From Candidatus Gastranaerophilales bacterium (GTDB lineage Bacteria; Cyanobacteriota; Vampirovibrionia; Gastranaerophilales; Gastranaerophilaceae): DNA of 64,000 nt. A program made the position numbers and the translations under genes. This document shows positions 1 to 7,794 of the stretch, piece by piece. Each line of letters begins with the position of its first letter. The first letter of the stretch is position 1. The notes beneath the pieces were generated by a model. The model was not told the DNA's origin. It worked only from the letters and a program-made list of their open reading frames with translations, and made no database searches. The stretch lies in assembly GCA_944327245.1 (NCBI GenBank), contig CALVHD010000004.1, forward strand, positions 40,637 through 104,636, read 5' to 3'.

Positions 1-313
1 CTTGTGAGTTTAATCCGTATAAATTTATTGTGTTTACAGGGTTGTATAATGGTTTATAAAAAGGCAGACCTTGAATGTGATCTTGATGGATATGTGAAAT
101 TAAAATTGTTGTTTGATTTTGGTTTTCATTTTGTTTGATATCAATAATTCCTGTTCCCGCATCAAGAATTATTGATTGCTTCCCGCATTTTACTTCAATA
201 CAAGCAGTATTTCCGCCATATTTAAGATAATCAAATTTAGCTACAGGATATGACCCTCTTGTACCTTTAAATTTTATTATGAATTTATCTTCTTGTGCGG
301 CAATATCTTTCAT
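1..313 (-). CDS. Metallo-beta-lactamase-fold hydrolase, N-terminal part (gene runs off the window)
   Basis: Reading leftwards from an ATG at 313-311, the frame stays open for 104 codons to the window edge. The translation has a GTRGSYPV start, then YGGNTAC, LDAGTG and, near residue 77, SHIHQDHIQGLPFY. This is the HxHxDH metal-binding motif of the metallo-beta-lactamase superfamily, in the GTRGS-type subgroup of predicted metal-dependent hydrolases. An AAAGG ribosome binding site lies 7 nt before the ATG, and the start is 9 nt past the stop of the phosphoesterase gene, so the two are probably co-transcribed. The substrate cannot be told; the C-terminal half is outside the window. Confidence 0.85.
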   Translation of the reverse strand, partial: MKDIAAQEDKFIIKFKGTRGSYPVAKFDYLKYGGNTACIEVKCGKQSIILDAGTGIIDIKQNENQNQTTILISHIHQDHIQGLPFYKPLYNPVNTINLYGLNSQ

Positions 314-322
314 TGTTTACCT

Positions 323-1507
323 TTATGTTTCTTGTAGCTGCAGCGGTTCTTGTTGTTCTGTTTTGTCTTTCTTTTTGAAGATATTCAAATTGAATAATCT
401 TTTCTTTTTTTGAGTTGTATTTGTTTCTTCTTGCTGTTTTATTTTCTTTTCTTTTGTTTTTTTAGGCTTAATATTCTTTGGTTGAGAAAGTTTTTTAATT
501 TCTCTTTGTGATGTCTTTGTTTGTTTGGTTGCATTTTTGATTTTATTTCTTTTATATCTTGCAGATTTTGGGTGTTTTTTATGATAGATAAAATATAAAT
601 CCCTGTCATAAATATTTCCCGATAATGTTGAATATGAAATTACATTTTGTCTGTTTGATTCTTTAACATCATCTAATCTTGTTGGTATAAATTCAAATTT
701 ATATTCAACTCTGTCTTTGAAATTAACTATTTTAATATGACGAAATGCCATAGGGTAAGTTACTAATGCAGGTGTTGAAACAAAGACTAAATTGCCCCAA
801 TGGCGCAGCCTTGCAGCATGATAGTGTCCTGATAAAACAACAATCGGGTTTTTGTATTTTAATAAAATTTCATTAAATTCATTAGCATTTAATAATGAAT
901 GTTCGTTTGCAACAAAAGGCTCAACTGACGGATGATGGAGTGCAATAACTACAATTTTATCTTGATTTTGATTAAGCTCGTTATCAAGAAACTGCAATTG
1001 TTCTTGAGGAAGCATTCCGTTTGCGCTGTCGTCCATTGTTGCATCTAAAATTATAATTCTATAGTCTGTTTTTGGACTAAAGGCGTAGTAACTGTCTGAA
1101 AAAGTGTAATTGGGATTGTAGTTTTTAACTGTTTTTAATACTTCTTCTTTTGTCATATCTCCGTGGAAATCATGGTTTCCAAAGGTGTTTAAAGATGGGT
1201 ATTTCAGTTTTGTTAAAAGCTTATAAAATTCATAGTAGTTTTCTTCTGTGGCACTATCAACCATATCTCCTGTAAATAGTACGAAATCGAGCCCTTTGAT
1301 TTCATTTATTTGTTCAATAGCATCTTTTAGAAGTTCTTTTGACGAGCCCAAAGCTTTATAGGCAGTATCTTGCCTGTTTGAGATATGGGTATCAGACAGT
1401 TGAATCAAATCAAGCGTCATATTTCTAAACGAAAAAGCATATGTGCCTATCGTTGTAAAAATTATAAGACTTAATATTAAAATTAATTTTAGATATTTAT
1501 TTTTCAT
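323..1507 (-). CDS. Exported calcineurin-like metallophosphoesterase with Lys-rich tail
   Basis: 394 aa. A hydrophobic N-terminus (residues 5-24) looks like a signal peptide or membrane anchor. The metallophosphoesterase motifs follow in order: SDTH (D39, H41), GD (80-81), GNHD (110-113), HH (191-192) and GHYH (227-230), so the dinuclear metal site looks complete. Residues from about 300 onwards are a low-complexity Lys/Gln/Thr-rich tail, absent from the usual domain. The start overlaps the malQ stop by 11 nt, indicating translational coupling. Substrate unknown; probably acts outside the cytoplasmic membrane. Confidence 0.85.
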   Translation of the reverse strand: MKNKYLKLILILSLIIFTTIGTYAFSFRNMTLDLIQLSDTHISNRQDTAYKALGSSKELLKDAIEQINEIKGLDFVLFTGDMVDSATEENYYEFYKLLTKLKYPSLNTFGNHDFHGDMTKEEVLKTVKNYNPNYTFSDSYYAFSPKTDYRIIILDATMDDSANGMLPQEQLQFLDNELNQNQDKIVVIALHHPSVEPFVANEHSLLNANEFNEILLKYKNPIVVLSGHYHAARLRHWGNLVFVSTPALVTYPMAFRHIKIVNFKDRVEYKFEFIPTRLDDVKESNRQNVISYSTLSGNIYDRDLYFIYHKKHPKSARYKRNKIKNATKQTKTSQREIKKLSQPKNIKPKKTKEKKIKQQEETNTTQKKKRLFNLNIFKKKDKTEQQEPLQLQET

Positions 1508-3413
1508 TTACCAGTTTTTCCAGTTCTTCAAGAAGATCTTGATGGTTTTTATAGAAATTCCAGCCTCTTGCTTTCATTGCATATATCATAACTAAAGGCA
1601 AATTAAGAGCTTCATTTGAGTTTAGCTTTTCTCTGTAAAAATCAACAAAATTATTGGGTAATCTTAAAGTCCAGTTAGGATCTCCGGAGGTTCCGGGGGT
1701 ATTATAAACTTCGTTAATTCCAAAGAAATCCGTAAAGAAAATTTGAATGTTCTCAGCTTTTGAAGCGAAGCATTCAACTATTTTCATAAATCCAAAATAT
1801 TTTTCATCTGTGTACATTTTATGCCAAACTTCATCTTTGTTTCCAAATTCTGAGCATAAATCTTCAATTAGATTTTTAATGTATGGATTAGCATCTTCTG
1901 TATTAACAAGTTTTGATGCCCACATTCTTATCGGTTCATTGTCATGAGTTCCTACCATTGCCCAAGAATTTGGCGTAATATTTTTACATCTGTAAGGATG
2001 ATTTTCTTCATACGGTACAACAAACTGCACAAGGCGCATTCCTTGAAGTCCGTATTTTTTCATAACTTGAACAACAGGATATGTCAGTGTTCCAAGGTCT
2101 TCTGCTATAATTGCATTTTTATCAAGTCCGGCATCAAGTGCTGAAGCTATGACAATTTTTTCAATCATTCTGCCATATAAGGTTACTTGTTCATCAGAAA
2201 GATTATCTAACCATTTTTCATCATCAGGTGTAACAAATTTTCCTTCAATTGGTGTTTTGTTGATGTTTTCTTCTTTGGCTATTGAATATTTAGCTAATTC
2301 AGGATGGTTAGGAGAAGAATAAAGTCTTCCTGCGCCTTCTTCAACTTTTGGCATGCATCCTTTTTTATATACCCATGGATCAATCAGACCTACTGTGTGG
2401 TCAATTCTAACTCCGCCGGGGTTTTCTTTAAACATTTTTGTATACAGTTTTTTAAGAAGTTCGCCGGCAGGACCTAATGAACCGTCTTTATTAAATAATT
2501 TTTCAGGATCAACCACTGAAAAGCCCCAAGCTTGACCATCTTCAGAAAAATAATCCGGAGGGCAGCCTAAACACCAGCCGTCTAAAAATAGCGATTGATA
2601 AGCCCAGTTATCTCTGTCAGAAAATGCAACTTGTCTGTCTGCAATTAACTTCAAGCCTAATTTTTTGGTATATTCAAGAGTTTCATCTGTTTGTTTTTGG
2701 ACGATAAACTGTTCAAGTTTATATTTTTCAATTGTATCTTGATATTTTTTTTCTATTTCTTTAATTCTTTTTTCGGCTTGCTTTTTATCTGCTGAGCCAA
2801 AAAGAGTTCTGTCTAATTCACTTTTCCATTGCGGCCAGTAATCTGAATTGTTTTCCAGAGTTAATGCTTCATATAGGGCATCTTTATCAAGCCAGAATGA
2901 ATTTTCTTTTTTGAAGTTTTCAAATTCTTTTTTCAGGTCTTTAGAAGCATTTTTTTTGAAATTTTTATAAAATTCATTGGAAGCAAGTTCTAAATTTTCA
3001 ATAGCATAAATATATGCTGCTCTGTTGGTATTTTTGTTGGGATTCATTTCAATGATTTTTTCAAGAGTCTTTTCTGACAAAATTCTATCCCATTTTGATG
3101 TTGTTAATTCTTTTAAGTTTATGAAAAGAGGATTTTTCGAAAATACTGTTCCCGTGTAAGGGCTTGAATCACTTAATTTTGTTTTACCGCAAGGTCCTAA
3201 TTGTATTGCGGAAAAAACACCTTCAGCAAAGTTAAATAATTCTTTTGCGCCGTCAGAATTATATGTTCCAAAGCCTGTGTTTTCATCTTTTTTTGATGGA
3301 AAACTAACGCCCTGTAATATTAGGGCAAGATTTTTTTTGCCTAAGGCTAAAAGTGCTTTTTCTATAGTTTCTTTATATTCTTTTGAAAATAATTTGCCTT
3401 TTTCCAACAACAT
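1497..3413 (-). CDS. malQ: 4-alpha-glucanotransferase (amylomaltase, GH77)
   Basis: 638 aa. It transfers alpha-1,4-glucan segments between maltodextrins, in glycogen/maltodextrin turnover in the cytoplasm. GH77 motifs seen: GCPPDYFSEDGQAWG (near 283-297), GVRIDH with nucleophile D338, AEDLG with acid/base E438, and GTHDNE with D491. The protein is longer than the common 500-residue form; the extra length lies mainly between about 100 and 240, a Lys/Glu-rich helical stretch. An AGGAG ribosome binding site precedes the ATG. It lies 32 nt downstream of a sigma-factor gene and is translationally coupled to the phosphoesterase gene. Confidence 0.93.
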   Translation of the reverse strand: MLLEKGKLFSKEYKETIEKALLALGKKNLALILQGVSFPSKKDENTGFGTYNSDGAKELFNFAEGVFSAIQLGPCGKTKLSDSSPYTGTVFSKNPLFINLKELTTSKWDRILSEKTLEKIIEMNPNKNTNRAAYIYAIENLELASNEFYKNFKKNASKDLKKEFENFKKENSFWLDKDALYEALTLENNSDYWPQWKSELDRTLFGSADKKQAEKRIKEIEKKYQDTIEKYKLEQFIVQKQTDETLEYTKKLGLKLIADRQVAFSDRDNWAYQSLFLDGWCLGCPPDYFSEDGQAWGFSVVDPEKLFNKDGSLGPAGELLKKLYTKMFKENPGGVRIDHTVGLIDPWVYKKGCMPKVEEGAGRLYSSPNHPELAKYSIAKEENINKTPIEGKFVTPDDEKWLDNLSDEQVTLYGRMIEKIVIASALDAGLDKNAIIAEDLGTLTYPVVQVMKKYGLQGMRLVQFVVPYEENHPYRCKNITPNSWAMVGTHDNEPIRMWASKLVNTEDANPYIKNLIEDLCSEFGNKDEVWHKMYTDEKYFGFMKIVECFASKAENIQIFFTDFFGINEVYNTPGTSGDPNWTLRLPNNFVDFYREKLNSNEALNLPLVMIYAMKARGWNFYKNHQDLLEELEKLVNEK

Positions 3414-3445
3414 TTATTCCTCTCCTATGTCTAAAATTAAATTAA

Positions 3446-4120
3446 TCAATAACTTGTTAAACCTCTTTTGTTCAGATATTCACGAACGTGATTCAGCGAG
3501 GCTTGTACAATTCTTGTAATTCTTGAACTTGATAATCCAACCATTTGCGCAATCTGTTTTACCTGCATGTTTCTGTAAAATCTATATTCGACAATTGTTC
3601 TGTCTTTTTGAGGGAGCTTTGCAATTGCTTCTTTTATTAGTTTACTAAGCTCGCTTATTTCTGCTTTTTCATCAGGTGTAGCAGATGTATCCTTTATAAA
3701 ATCAAAAGGTGAGTCATTATCAGAGCTTGCTGCCATTATTGAATCAATTGATAAAATTGTTTCATATACAGCTTCTCTTACTTTTGTCGGAGATACATCA
3801 AGCGTTGATTGATTATCACTGTATTCTTCACCTGTTAATTCCCCGTCTTCTTTTTTGTGTTTTAGAGTGTACCATTTATATCTGTTTCTTAATTCATTTC
3901 TTATTGCCCATCGAACAGCGGTTGCAATATATGATGAATTATAATGGGACATTTGTTCTTCTGTTTTATCTTTAAATAGTGCTTGCAGCGCAATAATACC
4001 TATAGAAACAAGCTCTTCGCAATCAAGCATATGGGAAGGTATTCTTTTATATTCTACCCTTGCAACTTTTTGTATTATATCGATATAATCTTTTAATTTA
4101 GCTTGCAACTTTGCTACCAA
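3446..4120 (-). CDS. Alternative sigma-70-family RNA polymerase sigma factor
   Basis: 224 aa. Residues about 27-95 resemble sigma region 2 (DCEELVSIGIIALQAL, then a run ending RNELRNRYKW). Residues about 165-220 form region 4 with LPQKDRTIVEYRFYRN and a helix-turn-helix (VKQIAQMVGLSSSRITRIVQ). There is no region 1.1, so it is an alternative factor of the FliA/SigB-like group, not the housekeeping one. The first in-frame start is TTG at 4120 with no good ribosome binding site, so the true start is uncertain; the first ATG (residue 30) would remove part of the domain. No anti-sigma gene is adjacent. The gene 32 nt downstream is malQ. Confidence 0.82.
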   Translation of the reverse strand: MVAKLQAKLKDYIDIIQKVARVEYKRIPSHMLDCEELVSIGIIALQALFKDKTEEQMSHYNSSYIATAVRWAIRNELRNRYKWYTLKHKKEDGELTGEEYSDNQSTLDVSPTKVREAVYETILSIDSIMAASSDNDSPFDFIKDTSATPDEKAEISELSKLIKEAIAKLPQKDRTIVEYRFYRNMQVKQIAQMVGLSSSRITRIVQASLNHVREYLNKRGLTSY

Positions 4121-4208
4121 CGTATTACTAATCTATATTTAAATTTTACTATCATCAAATAAATAATGCAAATAACATCAAAAATATGTACTAAAACTTA
4201 AAATAAGT

Positions 4209-5615
4209 TTAATTTTTTTCGTGCTTATATGCTTTATGTGACATATAAGATAAAATTGCACAAATTATTCCAAATGCAATTGCCCAGTATATTGCAAAAT
4301 GGTAACCTCTAACAAAAGCATCGGTTAAATCAAACCCGTTTTTAAGTGCATTATTTTTAACAAAATCAAATATGCTGACTGAAATAGTAATTCCTAAAAG
4401 CATACCAATGTTTCTAAACATTGCTAAAATGCCTGAAGCTATACCCATTTTACCCATAGGAGCAACAGAAACTATAAGAGCATTGACACTTGGTTGATAA
4501 CATCCAGAACCCGCACCTATTAAGGCTTGAGCCAGTAATATGTTCCAGTAGGTTAATTTATCGGTTATTGTTGTAAAGAATATATAGCCTAATATTATCA
4601 ATATTGTTCCTGTTGTCATTAAAATTGAGCTATGAAGTTTTTTTGTAAGCTTGCCGTTTAATAAAGCCATTAGCATAAACATAAACGAAAACGGCAAAAT
4701 TAAAACAGCTGTCATTAGAGGACTAACTTTTAAAACTTCTTGAGTATAGAAAGGAAATAAGAGTGCATTTGTAAACAATGAAAAATATGCCACTAAAAGC
4801 GCAAAATTTCCGTATGTAAATACTTTTGATTTAAAAAGTTCAAAATTAATAACAGGGTATGGTATTCTTTTTTCTTGAAAGTAAAAAAGAACTGAAAAAA
4901 CAATAAAAATTATACTTAAGATTATTATTCTTTGGCTTGTATAGCCCCAATCATGACCTTTTGAAATAACTAAAAGCATCGATAGTATTGCAATAAGCTG
5001 CAATATCATTCCTAAATAGTCAAATTTAAATTCTGATTTATGAACAATTTCAGGGATGTATTTTTTAGAAAAATAAGCACCAATTAACCCGATGATTATA
5101 CTGGGGACAAATATTGCTCTCCAAGTAACATAGTGCATTAAAAAGCCGCCAACCATAGGGCCTGACATACCGGCCAGCGCCATAAGAGCTGTTGAAAAGC
5201 CGAGTGCTTTTGCTCTTTCATTTCCTTTAAAGATTGATGAAATAATGGCGTAGTTATTTGATAACAATATGCTGGCTCCGGTTGCTTGAACGATACGGGC
5301 TAAAATTAGAGTAATTAAATTAAAAGAAATTGTGTTAAAAAATGCACCAAGTGCAAAGATTAAATACCCTAAAGCATATAAATTTTTTCTTGAAACAAGG
5401 TCGTTTAATTTTCCAAATAAAGTTAAAAATGTTGATAAAATTAAAATATAAGCTGTTACTGCCCATTGAGCATGGCTTATATCTATATTGAAATTTTGTG
5501 CAATTTCATAGAGTGCAACATTAACGGTGTTTGAATCCATCATGGCTAAAAAACCGCCAATTGCGCTAACTGTAAAAATAATCCATTTTAATTTGTGTGT
5601 TTGCTCGCTAAACAT
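4209..5615 (-). CDS. MFS transporter, DHA2 drug:H+ antiporter type
   Basis: 468 aa, rich in membrane segments (about 14 predicted by eye). Conserved MFS features: an N-terminal MDSNTVNVAL stretch in TM1, which is the typical DHA2 signature, GKLNDLVSRKNLY as the loop 2-3 motif A, and ARIVQATGASI as motif B. It probably exports small hydrophobic compounds using the proton gradient; the substrate cannot be assigned. It stands alone, 88 nt before the sigma-factor gene on the same strand and divergent from the aminotransferase. It is distinct from the EmrB-like transporter at 13275-14831. Confidence 0.85.
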   Translation of the reverse strand: MFSEQTHKLKWIIFTVSAIGGFLAMMDSNTVNVALYEIAQNFNIDISHAQWAVTAYILILSTFLTLFGKLNDLVSRKNLYALGYLIFALGAFFNTISFNLITLILARIVQATGASILLSNNYAIISSIFKGNERAKALGFSTALMALAGMSGPMVGGFLMHYVTWRAIFVPSIIIGLIGAYFSKKYIPEIVHKSEFKFDYLGMILQLIAILSMLLVISKGHDWGYTSQRIIILSIIFIVFSVLFYFQEKRIPYPVINFELFKSKVFTYGNFALLVAYFSLFTNALLFPFYTQEVLKVSPLMTAVLILPFSFMFMLMALLNGKLTKKLHSSILMTTGTILIILGYIFFTTITDKLTYWNILLAQALIGAGSGCYQPSVNALIVSVAPMGKMGIASGILAMFRNIGMLLGITISVSIFDFVKNNALKNGFDLTDAFVRGYHFAIYWAIAFGIICAILSYMSHKAYKHEKN

Positions 5616-5674
5616 ATTTGTTGTGCTTTCAATTAGTATGATTAATAAAAAAATATTATCACTTTAAATTTTTA

Positions 5675-5703
5675 TTGGCAATATTTAACAATAATGGTAT
5701 TTT
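5675..5703 (+). promoter_or_regulatory. Sigma-70-type promoter for the aminotransferase gene
   Basis: TTGGCA (5675-5680), 17-nt spacer, TATTTT (5698-5703), placed 44 nt before the ATG at 5747. A strong AGGAGGG ribosome binding site follows at about 5736. Inferred from consensus match only. Confidence 0.5.
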
Positions 5704-5746
5704 GTAGTAAAATTTATTTGCTGAAGTATTAATTTAGGAGGGATAT

Positions 5747-6928
5747 ATGTTTGAAGAATATTTTTCAAAAAGAATTAAAAATACACCATCATCCTTTATA
5801 AGAGAAATTTTAAAAGTTACACAAAAGCCTGAAATTATTTCTTTTGCAGGAGGTTTGCCAAATCCTATATCTTTCCCTCAAGAAGAATTAAAAGTTTCAA
5901 TGAACAGAATAGCTGATAAATTTGGCGATAAAATTTATCAATACTCTACAACTCTGGGTTTAGATACTTTACGTCAATATATCGTTGACAGATATAAAAA
6001 AATCTGGAATATGCAAATATCGATTGATAATGTTATTATAACAACCGGTTCTCAACAAGCGCTTGATTTAATCGGAAAAGTGTTTATTAATGAAAATGAC
6101 AAAGTAATGATTGAAAAGCCTTCTTATCTTGGTTTATTACAGGCTTTTTGTTTGTATAGCGCGGATTTTGTTCAAACAAAATTAAACGATGACGGACTTG
6201 ATATTGATGAATTGAAAAAAACTCTTAAAATTCATAAACCTAAATTAGCTTATCTGATTCCGAATTTTCAAAATCCGACAGGTTTAACATATAGCGCCCA
6301 AAACAGAAAAGAAGTTTTTGAAGCAATTAAAGATGAAAACATGCTTTTAATTCAAGATGACCCATATGGAGAATTAAGGTTTGAAGATGGTGATAGAATT
6401 CCATATATCGGCTTAAATCAAACAGAAAAAAACATATATCTCGGTTCATTTTCTAAAATTGTAACTCCCGGCATGCGTCTTGGCTATATTATAGCCAATA
6501 AAGAAATAATACATATGCTTGAAACCGCAAAACAAGCTTCTGATTTACATTCAAATATCTTTGGTCAATATTTAATTTCTGATTATTTATATAATAATGA
6601 CCTTGATAAACATATTGAAAAGATTAAAAAATTATACAAAGCTCAAGCTCAAGCTATGGTCAGCGCTATGGAAAAATATTTTCCAAAAAATGTTAAATTT
6701 ACAATTCCAAAAGGCGGAATGTTTTCTTGGGTTACTTTAGAAGAAGGTAAATCTTCGGTTGATTTATTTAATAAAGCAATTAAAAAGAATGTTGCTTTTG
6801 TTCCGGGAGATCCTTTTTATGTTAATGAACATAATGTTAATACTCTTCGTTTGAATTATACAAATGCAGACAGTAAAACAATAGAAGAGGGCATAAAAAG
6901 ATTAGCCGATGCTCTAAAAGAAATATAA
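5747..6928 (+). CDS. PLP-dependent aminotransferase, fold type I (2-aminoadipate/MocR-like group)
   Basis: 393 aa. Motifs of the class I/II aminotransferase family: ISFAGGLPNP near 31-40, GSQQALDL near 101-108, NFQNPTG at 173-179, DDPYGELRF with Y207, GSFSKIVTPGMRLGY with PLP-binding K237, and LRLNYTN near the end. SFAGGLP and NFQNPTG are typical of the LysN/aromatic aminotransferase group also found as the effector domain of MocR regulators, but there is no N-terminal DNA-binding domain here. Probably acts on aromatic or branched amino acids or 2-aminoadipate; the exact substrate is not visible. Single-gene unit: its own promoter upstream and a strong terminator downstream. Confidence 0.88.
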   Translation: MFEEYFSKRIKNTPSSFIREILKVTQKPEIISFAGGLPNPISFPQEELKVSMNRIADKFGDKIYQYSTTLGLDTLRQYIVDRYKKIWNMQISIDNVIITTGSQQALDLIGKVFINENDKVMIEKPSYLGLLQAFCLYSADFVQTKLNDDGLDIDELKKTLKIHKPKLAYLIPNFQNPTGLTYSAQNRKEVFEAIKDENMLLIQDDPYGELRFEDGDRIPYIGLNQTEKNIYLGSFSKIVTPGMRLGYIIANKEIIHMLETAKQASDLHSNIFGQYLISDYLYNNDLDKHIEKIKKLYKAQAQAMVSAMEKYFPKNVKFTIPKGGMFSWVTLEEGKSSVDLFNKAIKKNVAFVPGDPFYVNEHNVNTLRLNYTNADSKTIEEGIKRLADALKEI

Positions 6929-6947
6929 AATCATAATTTAATATTTA

Positions 6948-6979
6948 AAACCCTTGCAGCCCAAGGGTTTTATTTTTTT
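6948..6979 (+). terminator. Rho-independent terminator after the aminotransferase gene
   Basis: Perfect 9-bp stem (AAACCCTTG at 6948-6956 with CAAGGGTTT at 6962-6970), 5-nt loop, followed by a T-rich run (6971-6979). It is 20 nt past the stop codon. Confidence 0.85.
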
Positions 6980-7097
6980 ATTAATTTTTGTAAATAAAAT
7001 TGACAAATAAATAAAATATTAGCAAATTGTTTTTTTCAGGGTCATTAAATAGCATGTAAACTCCTCTATAAACTCCGTAATACTAATTCTATCCATC

Positions 7098-7135
7098 ACG
7101 GCTTAATTTGTTCACAAATTAGCCGTTTTTTTTAT
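7098..7135 (+). terminator. Terminator-like hairpin in the aminotransferase/lexA gap; may end a small RNA
   Basis: Arms ACGGC..TAATTTGT (7098-7111, one bulged T) and ACAAATTAGCCGT (7114-7126) around a short loop, followed by eight T residues. A full terminator for the upstream gene is already present at 6948-6979. This second one therefore either backs it up or ends a short transcript from 6980-7097, where no ORF with a ribosome binding site is seen. Confidence 0.55.
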
Positions 7136-7181
7136 TTTCAAATATTAAATAATATAAATAATCTTTTTGGTTGCTTGAAAA

Positions 7182-7203
7182 ATTATGTACATTCGTACAT
7201 AAT
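7182..7203. promoter_or_regulatory. LexA-type operator (perfect inverted repeat)
   Basis: Arms ATTATGTAC (7182-7190) and GTACATAAT (7195-7203) are exact reverse complements around the 4-nt centre ATTC. The core GTAC-N4-GTAC resembles the cyanobacterial LexA box rather than the E. coli CTGT-N8-ACAG box. It ends 6 nt before the lexA-like ATG, a position suited to autorepression. No second copy with intact arms was noticed elsewhere in the window. Confidence 0.72.
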
Positions 7204-7209
7204 AAAATC

Positions 7210-7794
7210 ATGAAAAAATTAACACAAAAGCAAAAAGTTTTTTTCGAAAAATTGAAAGAAAAATATCAGCTAAGAGCATTGTCAAGTTATGAAAAAATTA
7301 AAAATGAACTTGGTTATAAATCAAAAAATTCAATTAAACAGTATGTTGAAATTTTGAAAGAAAACAATTTAATCGAAAAAATCGATAATAAATTATATAT
7401 AAACAAAAATCAATTTGGTGCTTATCTTGCAACAACATCTGTTAAGGCCGGATTTGCTTCTATTATGGAAGATAAAATCGAAAAAAGAATTTCTCTTGAT
7501 GAAATTTTAGATATTAATTCGCCTTCCACCTTTGTTTTCAGGGTTTCAGGAGATTCAATGTGTGAAATAGGGATTTTTGAAGGTGATTATGTGATAATTA
7601 AAAAAACAACCGAAGCTATGATTGATGATGTTGTTTTGGCTGTTGTGGACGGAGATTTTACTCTAAAAACTTATAAAAAAGATGATAAGGGGTATTATCT
7701 TAAGCCTGAAAATTCTTCATATCCTATTATTCGCCCAAAGGAAAGTTTGACAATTTTTGGCGTTGCGCTTGGAATAACGAGGAAAATTAAATGA
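7210..7794 (+). CDS. lexA: LexA-like self-cleaving repressor (S24 family) in an operon with umuC
   Basis: 194 aa from the ATG at 7210. An upstream TTG at 7171 would put the operator inside the gene and is rejected. Residues 1-65 form a winged-helix domain beginning MKKLTQKQ as in LexA. The rest is the peptidase S24 domain: Ala80-Gly81 cleavage site (SVKAGFAS), nucleophile Ser116 (SGDSM) and general base Lys153 (TLKTY). The spacings (36 and 37 residues) match those of E. coli LexA almost exactly. UmuD lacks the DNA-binding domain, so this is LexA-type. Its stop overlaps the umuC start (ATGA). It may act both as SOS repressor and, after cleavage, as the UmuD' partner. Confidence 0.85.
   Translation: MKKLTQKQKVFFEKLKEKYQLRALSSYEKIKNELGYKSKNSIKQYVEILKENNLIEKIDNKLYINKNQFGAYLATTSVKAGFASIMEDKIEKRISLDEILDINSPSTFVFRVSGDSMCEIGIFEGDYVIIKKTTEAMIDDVVLAVVDGDFTLKTYKKDDKGYYLKPENSSYPIIRPKESLTIFGVALGITRKIK

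Noticed and set aside
3446..4120. Reading the sigma factor as a true flagellar FliA
   Set aside because: Similarity is to the general alternative-sigma group; no flagellar gene occurs anywhere in the window.
7000..7030. TTGACA box as a firm small-RNA promoter
   Set aside because: No acceptable -10 element at 16-18 nt; kept only as a hint in the small-RNA finding.
7171..7209. In-frame TTG start extending the lexA-like gene by 13 codons
   Set aside because: It would place the perfect operator inside the coding region; the ATG at 7210 begins the typical LexA N-terminus.
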